Origin: a candidate division FCPU426 bacterium
GTDB lineage: Bacteria > Oederibacteriota > PGYV01 > Palsa-1178
Reading direction: 5' to 3'
DNA: 35,506 nucleotides
Assembly: GCA_003159495.1 (NCBI GenBank)
Contig: PLPI01000132.1
Location: forward strand, 21,001-56,506
The notes under the pieces are model-generated. The model worked only from the letters and a program-made list of their open reading frames with translations, had not been told where the DNA came from and made no database searches. Of this stretch, positions 15,579 to 23,638 are shown one piece after another. How positions within the stretch are numbered: the stretch's first letter is position 1; each line of letters starts with the position of its first letter. The translations under genes were made by a program, and so were the position numbers.

Positions 15579-17046
15579 GAGCCTTCCCGAGGTTCAGGAA
15601 CTTATTAAAAAGGGGAAGGAAAAGGGTTTTTTAACATACGAGGAACTGAACGATTCCCTGCCGCAGGACTTTACGTCGGTCGAGGATATCGATGATATGC
15701 TCAACATCATGGACGAGATGGATATCGAGATCCGCGAGGAGGGCAAGATAGACAAGATACTCTCGGGCAAAAACGCGGAAAAGGCCTCCGAAGAGGTCGA
15801 CTTTCTCGACGCCGAGGGATTCTCATCCGACCCGGTGCAGATGTACCTTCATGAAATGGGAAAGGTCCCTCTGCTCGAGCGCAGGGAGGACGAGGTAAGG
15901 ATCGCAAAAAAAATAGAGACCGCCGAGATCAACATGAAAAACTCCATATTCGACACCAAGGTGGGGTTTGACGAGCTTGAAAAGCTCAACAACGACCTGA
16001 AGAACGGCACGGTAAGGATAATAGACATAATAAAGACAAAGCTCGAGGGCGACATACCGCCGTCCGTTGAGGAGCGCCTGAAGGTGCGTTTTGACAGGTA
16101 CATGCGTTCCGCCGAAAAATCGGAAAAAGAGATGGAAAAGGCGCGCGTAAACCTGGCGAAAAAGACTATCAAGCCCAACGCCAAAGAAAAGAACTTAAAG
16201 ATAATAGACAGGCACAGGAAGAAAAAACGCGATTACCTGCACATGCTCAAACTCAACAACGAGCAGATAAACCTCGTGGCGAAAAAGATCATCAACATGG
16301 TGGCGAAGATAAACAAGGACGAAAAAGAGCTCCTTGCCATTGAGAAACGTTTTATGATGAAAGCCGCGGACATAAAGCACCTGATGAGGAACAAAAACGA
16401 ACTCAAGGAAGTGATGAAAAAACGGAAGATAAAGAACGACGAGCTCAAGGCCTCGGTGGACAAGATAAACGAGATATGCACGCTAATACACAGGGAAGAG
16501 ATAGAGATAGGGATGAACTACGAGGAATTAAAGGGCCTCGCGCACATGATAAGAAAGAACATGTTCGAGGCGAGAAAGACGCGCAAGGAACTGGTAGTGG
16601 CGAATTTAAGGCTCGTTGTTTCCATAGCAAAAAAATATATCAACAAGGGGCTCTCATTCCTTGACCTGATTCAGGAGGGCAACATCGGCCTGATGAGGGC
16701 GGTTGAGAGGTTCGAATACAAAAGGGGATATAAATTTTCAACTTACGCCACATGGTGGATAAGGCAGGCCATAACAAGGGCGATTGCCGACCAGGCCAGG
16801 ACCATCAGGATACCCGTTCATATGATAGAGACGATAAACAAGCTCAACAAGGTTGCCAGGATATTTGTGCAGCAGTTCGGCAGGGAGCCAAAACCCGAGG
16901 AAATAGCGAAAAAGATGGCCATGTCCGCGGACAAGGTGCGATCGGTGCTGAAAATTTCCCAGCACCCGATATCGCTGGAAACTCCCATCGGCGGCGGTCA
17001 ACGTGCTTTTAAAGGAACAGATAGAAAAAGTGCTCCACACGCTTAA
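15553..17046 (+). CDS. rpoD: RNA polymerase sigma factor RpoD, regions 1-3 (frame broken near nt 16990)
   Basis: The frame can open at GTG 15553, but TTG 15562 has a better ribosome binding site (AGAGGTGG, five bases upstream). Region 1.1 is followed by region 1.2 ([20 protein letters not shown], residues ~93-112), then a ~215-residue Lys/Glu-rich helical insert (the non-conserved region), region 2 ([44 protein letters not shown]) and region 3.0-3.1 ([12 protein letters not shown]...ISLETPIG). It should continue into region 3.2, but the frame shifts after ETPIGGG and ends in an unrelated tail ([15 protein letters not shown]). Region 4 resumes in the +1 frame at 16994-17230. Region 3.2 (the sigma finger) is missing. 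As RpoD is essential, an assembly error or a damaged copy is likely. Confidence 0.88.
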   Translation: MAILSKNLKSLPEVQELIKKGKEKGFLTYEELNDSLPQDFTSVEDIDDMLNIMDEMDIEIREEGKIDKILSGKNAEKASEEVDFLDAEGFSSDPVQMYLHEMGKVPLLERREDEVRIAKKIETAEINMKNSIFDTKVGFDELEKLNNDLKNGTVRIIDIIKTKLEGDIPPSVEERLKVRFDRYMRSAEKSEKEMEKARVNLAKKTIKPNAKEKNLKIIDRHRKKKRDYLHMLKLNNEQINLVAKKIINMVAKINKDEKELLAIEKRFMMKAADIKHLMRNKNELKEVMKKRKIKNDELKASVDKINEICTLIHREEIEIGMNYEELKGLAHMIRKNMFEARKTRKELVVANLRLVVSIAKKYINKGLSFLDLIQEGNIGLMRAVERFEYKRGYKFSTYATWWIRQAITRAIADQARTIRIPVHMIETINKLNKVARIFVQQFGREPKPEEIAKKMAMSADKVRSVLKISQHPISLETPIGGGQRAFKGTDRKSAPHA

Positions 17047-17230
17047 AGACCGCGAAGCAGAGGTGTTAAGGCTCAGGTTCGGCATAGGCGACGGAGTGCC
17101 TCACACCCTTGAGGAAGTCGGAAAGATATTCAAGGTCACAAGGGAGCGCGTAAGGCAGATTGAGGCCAAGGCGCTGAGAAAATTAAGGCATCCGGCAAGG
17201 GCAAAAAACCTGAAAGGGTTCCTCGATTAA
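17003..17230 (+). CDS. rpoD: RpoD region 4, separated by frameshift/deletion
   Basis: Continuation of rpoD in the +1 frame; sense is visible from about 16994 ([15 protein letters not shown]). Region 4.1 is [13 protein letters not shown], and region 4.2, which contacts the -35 element, is the helix-turn-helix [20 protein letters not shown] then [11 protein letters not shown]. It lacks its own ribosome binding site (first possible codon GTG 17003), so it would not be made separately. The junction with the upstream part misses the ~27 residues expected between ETPIG and [10 protein letters not shown]; adding back a number of bases equal to 2 modulo 3 would restore one frame. Confidence 0.85.
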   Translation: MLLKEQIEKVLHTLKDREAEVLRLRFGIGDGVPHTLEEVGKIFKVTRERVRQIEAKALRKLRHPARAKNLKGFLD

Positions 17231-17242
17231 AAGAGGTGGATA

Positions 17243-18349
17243 ATGGAAAAAATTTTAAATATAGCTGTTGTAAAGACTGACGGCATAGGAGACGCGGTGC
17301 TCGCGTCTCCTTTTTTTTTGGGGCTGCGCAGCCATTTTAAAGGAGCGCGCATAACCGCGTACCTTTCACCGGCCGGGGCGCAGGTGCTTGACGGGCTTGG
17401 CTGTTTTGACGAAGTGGTGGCGTTTGACGCGCAGTGGCTCAAATACGAAAAAAAACCTTTTTATAAAAGATGGCTCTCGGCGCTTTCCCTTTTATCCATG
17501 ATAAGGAAAAAAAAATACGACATGGTCATCGGAATGCGCTGGCAGGACAGGCTGACTTCATTAATCACTTCCCTTTCCGGAGCGAAACAAAGATACGGCT
17601 ATGACACCGGCTCCATGGGATTTTATATAAATCACACGGTTAAATATCCGCCGATGGCCTCCCATGTTACGGAAAAAAATATGCTTCTTTTAAAGGAAAT
17701 TACGGGGGCGGATTATCCCGCAAAACCCGCGCTGAAATCCGACGCCGTATCCGAAGAAAATATCCGGGCACTCATCGGCAAGGGAAGGATAAGCAAATAC
17801 ATAGTGATACACCCGGTTTCCGGACATCCATCCAAGGACTGGGGAATAAGCAGGTATAACGAGCTGGCGGAATACCTCTCAAGGGGGATAAAAACCATTG
17901 TTATAGGGGCCAAAAGCGACCCCGGGATAATGGAAATACGCGGCAGGCACGTTGTGAACCTCGCGGGCATGCTCACCATAAAGGAAATGAAGGCAATAAT
18001 AAAAAATGCCTCGCTCGTTATCGGAAATGATTCGGCCGCCGTGCATATAGCATCCGCGTTCGGCGTAAAATCGCTCACCATATTTTCAGGTTCGGCCAGG
18101 TACCCCGAATGGGGGGCCTGGGGCGACAGGTCGTTCATAATAGACCGCCACGTGCGGTGCAGCCCGTGCGGCCTTTTAAAATGCGATAAAAAAATGGAAT
18201 GCATGGACGTGGCCGTTGATTTTGTGGCCCGCGCCGCGCTTGACATTATTGAGGGAAAGCAGAAAAAGAAACTTATAAAATATAAGACAAAAGAGGAAAA
18301 AGGGGCTGAAGATATAGGCGGGTTTAAAAAGGGGGATGAAAATGGATAA
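17243..18349 (+). CDS. Glycosyltransferase family 9 (ADP-heptose:LPS heptosyltransferase-like)
   Basis: 368 aa, starting behind AAGAGGTGG. The N-terminal GDAVLASPFFLGLRSHF motif, HPVSGHPSKDWGISRYNELA in the second Rossmann domain, the NDSAAVHIASAFGVKSL donor-site motif and the C-terminal Cys-rich CSPCGLLKC...CMDV identify GT9. Such enzymes use ADP-heptose to build lipopolysaccharide core; the sugar here is not proven. The gene follows rpoD by 12 bases. Its first codons contain a perfect intrinsic-terminator hairpin (17288-17319), so transcription from the rpoD operon may stop within it. The Lys-rich C-terminal tail (KQKKKLIKYKTKEEKGAED) extends past the fold. Confidence 0.88.
   Translation: MEKILNIAVVKTDGIGDAVLASPFFLGLRSHFKGARITAYLSPAGAQVLDGLGCFDEVVAFDAQWLKYEKKPFYKRWLSALSLLSMIRKKKYDMVIGMRWQDRLTSLITSLSGAKQRYGYDTGSMGFYINHTVKYPPMASHVTEKNMLLLKEITGADYPAKPALKSDAVSEENIRALIGKGRISKYIVIHPVSGHPSKDWGISRYNELAEYLSRGIKTIVIGAKSDPGIMEIRGRHVVNLAGMLTIKEMKAIIKNASLVIGNDSAAVHIASAFGVKSLTIFSGSARYPEWGAWGDRSFIIDRHVRCSPCGLLKCDKKMECMDVAVDFVARAALDIIEGKQKKKLIKYKTKEEKGAEDIGGFKKGDENG
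17288..17319 (+). terminator. Intrinsic terminator inside the GT9 coding sequence
   Basis: Perfect 9-bp GC-rich stem GGAGACGCG/CGCGTCTCC with loop GTGCT, followed directly by nine T. It encodes GDAVLASPFF, part of the conserved GT9 motif. It is the only strong terminator-like structure seen after rpoD. Confidence 0.75.
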
Positions 18350-18833
18350 TGGTTTCTGGTACAGTTACGACGACGTTCCGGCGGGCGGGGATTCAAAGGC
18401 CGCTCTTGAAACATCATCGCTTGAACGCGCGGTTTTAACGGGTAAAGTCACCGCTAAATATGAATATTCCTTTATAGGCATGGGCCGCTATTTGAGCCCC
18501 GACAGAGTGAGGGCGTCATTTGACCTCGGGAAAAAGACGGGGATAAGGTTTACATGCATAGGCGGCGGGGGCGTTTACAGGGTGAAGGTTGTTTCGACGC
18601 ACCCCTCCTTTATTAATAAGGACTCAGACAACCAGTTTGGATATGATTTTACGGCTCCGGCAGGCGGACGGAAATTAGAAGCTCCGTTTGCTTTATTTTC
18701 ACAGCAGCCCGGCTGGGGCAGTGTTGTAAAAATAAATGACGCCTTAAAATTGATAAAGGAAATACAGTTCATGACAACCACAAGGCCGGTTGAAAATGTG
18801 AAACTTGAAATAGAAGCACTGGAAGTTTTTTAA
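18342..18833 (+). CDS. CIA30/carbohydrate-binding-like beta-sandwich protein
   Basis: 163 aa from the ATG at 18342, six bases after AGGGGG; an ATG two codons earlier sits too close to it. It overlaps the GT9 gene by 8 bp. The protein is all-beta in style: YSYDDVPAGGDSKA at the start, then LGKKTGIRFTCIGGGGVYRVK, a FGYDFTAPAGGRKLEAPF strand pair, QQPGWGSVVK and LKLIKEIQFMTT. This pattern resembles the galactose-binding-like fold of CIA30/NDUFAF1 and some carbohydrate-binding modules (recall only). No signal peptide, so it may act in the cytoplasm or be exported by an unknown route. Ligand unknown. Confidence 0.5.
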   Translation: MDNGFWYSYDDVPAGGDSKAALETSSLERAVLTGKVTAKYEYSFIGMGRYLSPDRVRASFDLGKKTGIRFTCIGGGGVYRVKVVSTHPSFINKDSDNQFGYDFTAPAGGRKLEAPFALFSQQPGWGSVVKINDALKLIKEIQFMTTTRPVENVKLEIEALEVF

Positions 18834-18894
18834 AGCAAGGACTTACAAATAGCAGATAGGAAAAAGTAGGGCATGCATAAGGTTTGCAATGTTT

Positions 18895-19095
18895 TGTTCT
18901 CGTAGGGGCCGCCTTACATGGCGGCCCGCGCACGGCTGCCGTTCGGACAGGGCTTTTTTTACGTCTGTCGCCCGAAGTTTTTGCCCGAGGAGGATTACAG
19001 GGTAAGAACAGCGCTATCAAAGTTTTACCTTAGCTTGACTGACATATTAGTTATTGTTGGGCGCCTGGCCGTAAAAAAAGCCCCGTCCGTACGGC
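18895..19095. repeat. Structured intergenic repeat, copy 2 (uninterrupted)
   Basis: Same organisation as 8115-8497: hairpin at 18906-18927, left arm CGGACAGGGCTTTTTTTACG (18944-18963), core with GAGGAGGATTACA and AAAGTTTTACCTT, right arm CGTAAAAAAAGCCCCGTCCG (19070-19089). The two arms pair along about 19 bases with one mismatch, forming a stem around about 106 bases. The outer arms match each other within this copy better than either matches copy 1. TATTA at 19045-19049 marks where copy 1 carries its insertion. No ORF of note; the short frame MSVK(L/Q)R on the - strand lacks a ribosome binding site. Confidence 0.75.
18906..18927. repeat. REP-like hairpin of repeat copy 2
   Basis: Perfect 8-bp stem GGGCCGCC/GGCGGCCC with 6-base loop TTACAT, corresponding to the hairpin at 8120-8141 with compensated stem changes. 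Confidence 0.75.
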
Positions 19096-19197
19096 GCATA
19101 GTTTTTATGAACATAAAAATAGGGCGCACACATGAAATCGAATTATTTAGCAGAATTTAAAAAAATTTTCCCTTAAATAAAACCGCCCCTTTTATTA

Positions 19198-19226
19198 TTG
19201 TAAAATTTATTATTTGGATGTAAACT
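19198..19226 (+). promoter_or_regulatory. Putative promoter of the His-rich exported protein
   Basis: TTGTAA (19198-19203), 17-bp spacer, TAAACT (19221-19226). A moderate match. Transcription would start near 19233, giving a leader of about 65 bases containing the hairpin and short ORF at 19251-19299. Confidence 0.45.
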
Positions 19227-19250
19227 AAAAATGGTGTTGAGGAGTCTAAA

Positions 19251-19279
19251 TTATATGATGAAAAATGAGGATCATATAA
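19251..19279 (+). promoter_or_regulatory. Leader hairpin before the His-rich exported protein
   Basis: TTATATGAT and ATCATATAA are perfect 9-bp inverted arms around an 11-base loop (GAAAAATGAGG). It lies in the leader 20 bases before the start codon at 19300 and overlaps the short ORF at 19255. It may be an RNA hairpin or a dimeric operator. Confidence 0.5.
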
Positions 19280-19299
19280 AAAATCAAAAGGAGGAGTAA
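19255..19299 (+). CDS. Possible 14-aa leader peptide
   Basis: The short frame MMKNEDHIKNQKEE ends with TAA directly before the ATG at 19300. TGAGGAG about eleven bases upstream could serve as its ribosome binding site. Its last codons (AAG GAG GAG) are also the ribosome binding site of the next gene, so translation of one would affect the other. Too short to prove from sequence. Confidence 0.3.
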   Translation: MMKNEDHIKNQKEE

Positions 19300-20010
19300 A
19301 TGAAGAAGAAAATTATTTTTGTTGTTTCGGCATTGTTTTTGCTCTCGGTTTTTTTTCAGGCTGTTTTCGCTGGTTTCCAGGCAAGTCTTTCAATAGGCGG
19401 AGGCAACGGCGGCGCGCAGGTTGCGGTCGCGGGCGGCAACCAGGATTTTTATTCGGGAATCGGAGAATATTACAACGTTCCGGCGTCCGGTATAAGTGTG
19501 GTGACAAGGGAAGGGATAACAGACGAGGAACTGCCGGTGGTATATTTTCTTGCTGACAAGGGAAACGTTCCGGCGGAGAAAATAATAGCCTGGAGGGTCA
19601 GGAAACATATGTCATGGATGGCGATAGCGTCCAGGCTCAATCTTGACGCGTCGGTTTTTTATGTTCCTGTGCAGACAAGGATAACAGGCGGAGTTTACGG
19701 AAGGCTTTACAATATTTTTGACGTTCCGAAAAAAAGATGGCGCAGGATCAGGCTGTCCGACGCGGACATCATCAATTTTTCAAATCTCAGATTCATATCC
19801 GAACATTACGGATACAGGCCCGAGGAAATAATAAGTATGCGCGAAGGCGGAAGGCCTTTTGTGGCCATACATAACGACATAAGGGGCCAAAGGGTTAAAA
19901 CATACGGCAACGATTTTCATAAGTGGCGCGGCCATGAAAATGACCAGCCCGCCGGACATGACGATCACAAGGACAACAAGGATCATAAGGATCACAAAGG
20001 CTGGAACTGA
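19300..20010 (+). CDS. Exported protein with His/Asp/Lys-rich C-terminal tail
   Basis: 236 aa with a strong GGAGGAG ribosome binding site. Signal peptide MKKKIIFVVSALFLLSVFFQ then AVFA, with cleavage after AVFA. Residues ~25-50 are Gly-rich. The middle (YYNVPASGISVVTREG; ITDEELPVVYFLADKGNVPA; WRVRKHMSWMAIASRLNLDA) is helical and resembles no family I can name. The last ~25 residues carry a metal-ligand-like tail (HDDHKDNKDHKDHKGW). Inferred: periplasmic protein that may bind metal ions through the tail. It is a single-gene unit: its own promoter, possible leader peptide, and a strong terminator behind it. Confidence 0.6.
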   Translation: MKKKIIFVVSALFLLSVFFQAVFAGFQASLSIGGGNGGAQVAVAGGNQDFYSGIGEYYNVPASGISVVTREGITDEELPVVYFLADKGNVPAEKIIAWRVRKHMSWMAIASRLNLDASVFYVPVQTRITGGVYGRLYNIFDVPKKRWRRIRLSDADIINFSNLRFISEHYGYRPEEIISMREGGRPFVAIHNDIRGQRVKTYGNDFHKWRGHENDQPAGHDDHKDNKDHKDHKGWN

Positions 20011-20024
20011 CAGGCTTTTATAAA

Positions 20025-20052
20025 AAAGGCCCCGGGAAACCGGGGCCTTTTG
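20025..20052 (+). terminator. Intrinsic terminator
   Basis: AAAGGCCCCGG and CCGGGGCCTTT form a perfect 11-bp stem with loop GAAA, followed by TT. It lies 15 bases after the His-rich gene and ends that unit. Confidence 0.88.
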
Positions 20053-20153
20053 CATTAATAGGCCGGATCATCATAAATCTCTTTTAATAAACCATTTTTT
20101 TTGTTAAAATCCATTGCCGGTCAAATATGTTTATATTATTTAAGGGAGATGTC

Positions 20154-20936
20154 ATGGCGGATATTGATACGGGCAGGCATAAAGACTGGGAAGAAACCCA
20201 GCTTCAGTGGGATGATACTGATTTTCTCGCAAAAAGCGCGAGCGCGCTCATGAAAAAGAAATGGCGCCGCCTCAATAAAAAAGTGGCCGAAATAATAAGC
20301 GCCGAAGTCGTGGGCAGCACGGAATATCCGGATATGCTCGACATAGGAGCCGGCAGGGGGGATTTTTACGGGGTCATACAGGATATGGTCAGGGATTATA
20401 CCGGCATAGAGCCTTCTTCACAGATGCTCAAGGAAGATGTTAAAAAAGAAAATTACACTTTAAAGCGCGGCACCGGAGAGGAACTCGCTGATATGGAACA
20501 ATACGGGGTCTGCCTTATAAAAGAGGTCCTTGACCACACATATGATCCGGAGAAAGTCATAAAAAACAGTTATAACGCCCTCAAAGAGGGCGGAATATTA
20601 ATAGTAACGCTCACAAACAAGAATGCTTTTTATAAGCTCATATTTAAAAAATACTCAAAAGAACTTGAAAAAGCCCATAAGGACCATTTGTATAATTTTT
20701 CCCCCGGGGAAGTGGGCGTACTTTTTGAAAAAGCCGGGTTTAAAAAGGAAAAATTTTATTCAATCAACTACATAAAACTGCCGGTATTCCTGGAAAATAT
20801 CATCGGCAGTCTTCCTGAAAAGTTTGTTTTCTGGATGCTTGATATTTCCGACGCTGTAATGTCGGTCTTGCTGCCGGGAAAGGGCGGCGGGTTCATAGCT
20901 GTGGCGAGGAAGTCCGGCGGAGCGGCGGCTTTATAA
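20154..20936 (+). CDS. Class I SAM-dependent methyltransferase
   Basis: 260 aa. The ATG at 20154 is chosen because GGGAGA stands a few bases upstream; the frame is open to an ATG at 20127. Motif I is MLDIGAGRGDF, followed by the acidic GIEPSS; motif post-II region is VCLIKEVLDHTYDPEKVIKN, then LKEGGILIVTLTNKN. This is the Methyltransf_11/23 layout usual in polysaccharide gene clusters, where sugars or lipid-linked intermediates are methylated. It overlaps the next glycosyltransferase (TAATG), indicating the same unit. Substrate not known. Confidence 0.85.
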   Translation: MADIDTGRHKDWEETQLQWDDTDFLAKSASALMKKKWRRLNKKVAEIISAEVVGSTEYPDMLDIGAGRGDFYGVIQDMVRDYTGIEPSSQMLKEDVKKENYTLKRGTGEELADMEQYGVCLIKEVLDHTYDPEKVIKNSYNALKEGGILIVTLTNKNAFYKLIFKKYSKELEKAHKDHLYNFSPGEVGVLFEKAGFKKEKFYSINYIKLPVFLENIIGSLPEKFVFWMLDISDAVMSVLLPGKGGGFIAVARKSGGAAAL

Positions 20937-22090
20937 TGCGGATCGGCATTGATGCAAGGATAATTTCAAGGAGGGGCGTGGGGCGTTATATAGAAAACCT
21001 TGTTAAAAACCTGCTTTATACCGACAAAAACAACGAGTATTTTATTTATCTCGATAAGCGCTCTATCCTGAATGAATATATCGGAGCAAAAAACGCAAGG
21101 CTTATCCGTCTGAACACCGACAACGCTTTTATTTACGAGCAGATAATTCTTCCTATCCAGGCCTCCATCGACAAAATCGACGTGCTTCACGGGACTGACA
21201 ATACGCTCCCGCTGATATACCCGTTTTACCGGGGGAAAAAAGTGGTCACTATACATGACACCATGTATGTCAGGCCGCTGAAAAAAGCCGTATCACGGCC
21301 CACTTTAAAGCAGAGAGCCGTGGATTTTTACAATAAAATAGCAATTCCGCTGTCGGCAAGGGCAGCCTTCCGCGTAATAACGGTTTCAGAGTATTCAAAA
21401 AATGATATAATTAAATACACGGGGGCGGTGGCTGATAAAGTCAGGGTTATCTACGAGGCTGCCGATAAAAGATACTCCGCGGTGAACGATGAAAAAAAGG
21501 CGGCCGGGTTGAGAAAAAAATATTCCATAACAAAGCCGTTCATACTTTTAAGCGCCGCCTCGGACATAAGAAAAAACACGATACGCGCCCTTGAGGCTTT
21601 CAATATTTTCAACAATATGACTGAATTCAAGTACCAGCTTGTGATGACCTCCATAGGAAAAAACGAGATGGAGACGACAAATATTGCCGAAAAAATCAGG
21701 GAGCTAAACCTCGAAAAATATATTATAATTACCGAATACGCTCCCGAAGAGGACATGGTGCTGTTTTACAGTACGGCGGTGATGTTTTTGTTCCCGTCGA
21801 TATGGGAAGGCTTCGGACTGCAGGTTGTGGAGGCATTTTCATGCGGCCTGCCGGTGGTGACTTCAAACAACACGTCGCTTGCCGAAATTTCCGGCGGCGC
21901 GGCAATGCTTATAGACCCGTTTTCGGTGGAAGATATTGTGCGGGGGCTTCTGGAAGTGGAAAAAAGCGCGGCAAAACGGAAAATGCTGGTGGAAAAAGGG
22001 CTTAAAAGGGCCTCTGAGTTTTCGTGGAAAATAACTGCACAGGAGACATTAAAAATATATGAACAGGCGGCAGGCGGCGGCAACAGTTAA
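20936..22090 (+). CDS. Glycosyltransferase family 4
   Basis: 384 aa. The N-terminal MRIGIDARIISRRGVGRYIENL is the usual acceptor-side start of mannosyl-type GT4 enzymes; DVLHGTDNTLPL and VTIHDTMYV follow, and the C-terminal donor domain has VMFLFPSIWEGFGLQVVEAFSC with the E-x7-E pair (EGFGLQVVE). Retaining, nucleotide-sugar-dependent, cytoplasmic or membrane-peripheral. It overlaps the methyltransferase by one base and the next membrane protein by 32 bases. Likely adds a sugar to a lipid-linked glycan. Confidence 0.9.
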   Translation: MRIGIDARIISRRGVGRYIENLVKNLLYTDKNNEYFIYLDKRSILNEYIGAKNARLIRLNTDNAFIYEQIILPIQASIDKIDVLHGTDNTLPLIYPFYRGKKVVTIHDTMYVRPLKKAVSRPTLKQRAVDFYNKIAIPLSARAAFRVITVSEYSKNDIIKYTGAVADKVRVIYEAADKRYSAVNDEKKAAGLRKKYSITKPFILLSAASDIRKNTIRALEAFNIFNNMTEFKYQLVMTSIGKNEMETTNIAEKIRELNLEKYIIITEYAPEEDMVLFYSTAVMFLFPSIWEGFGLQVVEAFSCGLPVVTSNNTSLAEISGGAAMLIDPFSVEDIVRGLLEVEKSAAKRKMLVEKGLKRASEFSWKITAQETLKIYEQAAGGGNS

Positions 22091-23567
22091 CACAGGTACT
22101 GTTATTATGTACATGGCAATATTCGCGGGGATAGCCTTAAGGTTTGCCTTTCCTGCCTTAAAACCGCTTACACCGCAGGAGGCTTCTTTCGCCAATATTA
22201 TAACCGGCAGGGGGTTCCTGGAGGCTTTTTTTACATCGCTTGCGTCAAACCCGCAGCCGCCGGCCTTCGATTTTTTGACCTGGGCCATAACGTCGCTTTT
22301 CGGCGTCTCGGAGGCTTCACTGAGGTTTTTACCGGCCGTATTCGGGACGGCTTCGATATTTGTTGTGCAGAAAATGACGCGCAGTTTTTATTCGGAAAGG
22401 ATGTCGATATTCGCGGTTTCATTTTTTGCCCTGAATCCGTTTTTTATATTCCTGTCGCGCTCCTGCTCCCCAGCTTCGATGTTCCTTTTTACATCGCTCA
22501 TGATGGTATATTATTTTATGCTCTCGGTGAAATATAACAGTTTTGTGATGGGGCCGTTCATATTCTGGTCTATAGCCGGGCTTTACACACACCATAACAC
22601 CATCATCCTGCTCGTAGTCCTTAATATAGTGTTGTTTTTCAGGTATAAGGACGAGATAAGGATGAACCTTTGGATAAGGTCGCAGATATACACGGCCCTG
22701 GCGTGGCTGCCGCTTTCCATATACCTTGTAAAAGGAATCTCTTCCGGGGTTTATCCGTGGCCAAATCCGGCTTTACTGCCCCTTTTCTTTTACAAGGAAA
22801 TACTTCTCGGGCCGCAGCTCGGCTTTAATCCCGTCACGATTTTATTCCTTCTCGGTGTTTCGCTGTTTTTACTTGTCGGCATAGTCACCCTGCGTAATAT
22901 GAAGGAAAAGCGCATGACAGATATCATGACCATAATAGCGGCGGCACTGCCCGCTGTTCCATGGGCCCTTGAACTTTTTAAAATTGGTCCATACGGGCCC
23001 CAGCTTATGGCCCTTTCCGGGGTATTAATAATAATATTGATAGCCGTCGGCGCCTCGCACCTGTCACAGGACGGGACCGTGCTTTTTTCCGTCATAACGG
23101 TTTTGTTCTATTCCTGGGCCGCGGTGCTCTATTTTTACCAGCCGGACAACACCTCAGACGTGAGAAAAATATATTCAGAGATCAGTTCGCAATACGCGCA
23201 GGGGGACATGGTATTCAACACCGACGCCGAAATTTACGCGCCGCTGGAATTTTATAACACGCATATGAACGGAAAAAAAATACCAGACAGGATTATAGCT
23301 CCGGTCCCGGAATTCAGGGGCAACACGGGCCTGAGGGGGATATGGCGCGGAATCAGGGCATATCTGGCCGAAAAAAAAGGCATTGATGTTTATGCCGGTT
23401 ATGATAAAAACATTACCGGTGAAACAGCCGCCGCGGGTGAAGCCCGGGCCGCCTCCAGGATATGGCTCGTCGGGCCGGACAGCGGGCCGTGGATAAACAA
23501 CGGATTCAAAAAAGTTTCCGTAAAAAGTTTCGGCGGGACAAACCTGACCCTGTTTGAAAAAAAATAA
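22059..23567 (+). CDS. GT39/ArnT-type multi-pass membrane glycosyltransferase
   Basis: 502 aa with about nine or ten hydrophobic segments. The first 50 residues contain TPQEASFANIITGRG, where the family has an acidic catalytic residue soon after the first membrane segment, and NPQPPAFDF, matching the HPPLYY-type loop. The segment LFGVSEASLRFLPAVFGTAS then ALNPFFIFLSRS follows the PMT_2/GT39 pattern. These enzymes move a sugar from a polyprenyl-phosphate donor at the outer face of the inner membrane. The C-terminal ~150 residues (from YSEISSQYAQGDMVFNTD) form a soluble periplasmic domain. Start at 22059 overlaps the GT4 gene; ATG 22107 is an alternative. Family moderately sure; substrate unknown. 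Confidence 0.75.
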   Translation: MNRRQAAATVNTGTVIMYMAIFAGIALRFAFPALKPLTPQEASFANIITGRGFLEAFFTSLASNPQPPAFDFLTWAITSLFGVSEASLRFLPAVFGTASIFVVQKMTRSFYSERMSIFAVSFFALNPFFIFLSRSCSPASMFLFTSLMMVYYFMLSVKYNSFVMGPFIFWSIAGLYTHHNTIILLVVLNIVLFFRYKDEIRMNLWIRSQIYTALAWLPLSIYLVKGISSGVYPWPNPALLPLFFYKEILLGPQLGFNPVTILFLLGVSLFLLVGIVTLRNMKEKRMTDIMTIIAAALPAVPWALELFKIGPYGPQLMALSGVLIIILIAVGASHLSQDGTVLFSVITVLFYSWAAVLYFYQPDNTSDVRKIYSEISSQYAQGDMVFNTDAEIYAPLEFYNTHMNGKKIPDRIIAPVPEFRGNTGLRGIWRGIRAYLAEKKGIDVYAGYDKNITGETAAAGEARAASRIWLVGPDSGPWINNGFKKVSVKSFGGTNLTLFEKK

Positions 23568-23583
23568 CCGCATTAAAAAAACA

Positions 23584-23628
23584 CCCGGTAAAAGTCAAGA
23601 AAAAAAATATTAATATTTTTTTTCCGGG
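23584..23628 (+). terminator. Palindromic hairpin after the membrane glycosyltransferase
   Basis: A perfect 24-bp palindrome (eight A, TATT, then AATA and eight T) at 23600-23623 inside outer CCCGG/CCGGG arms. It ends the upstream unit or acts in both directions. Its arms are A/T-only, so terminator strength is uncertain. Confidence 0.5.
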
Positions 23629-23638
23629 CTTATTCCTG

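Noticed and set aside
16990-17010. Programmed ribosomal frameshift in rpoD
   Set aside because: The required shift is +1 (or -2), there is no X-XXY-YYZ heptamer in the correct phase, and a shift alone would not restore the missing region 3.2. A deletion explains both.
19035-19055. Conserved - strand mini-ORF MSVK(L/Q)R in both repeat copies
   Set aside because: No ribosome binding site, only six codons, and no need beyond sequence similarity of the repeat itself.
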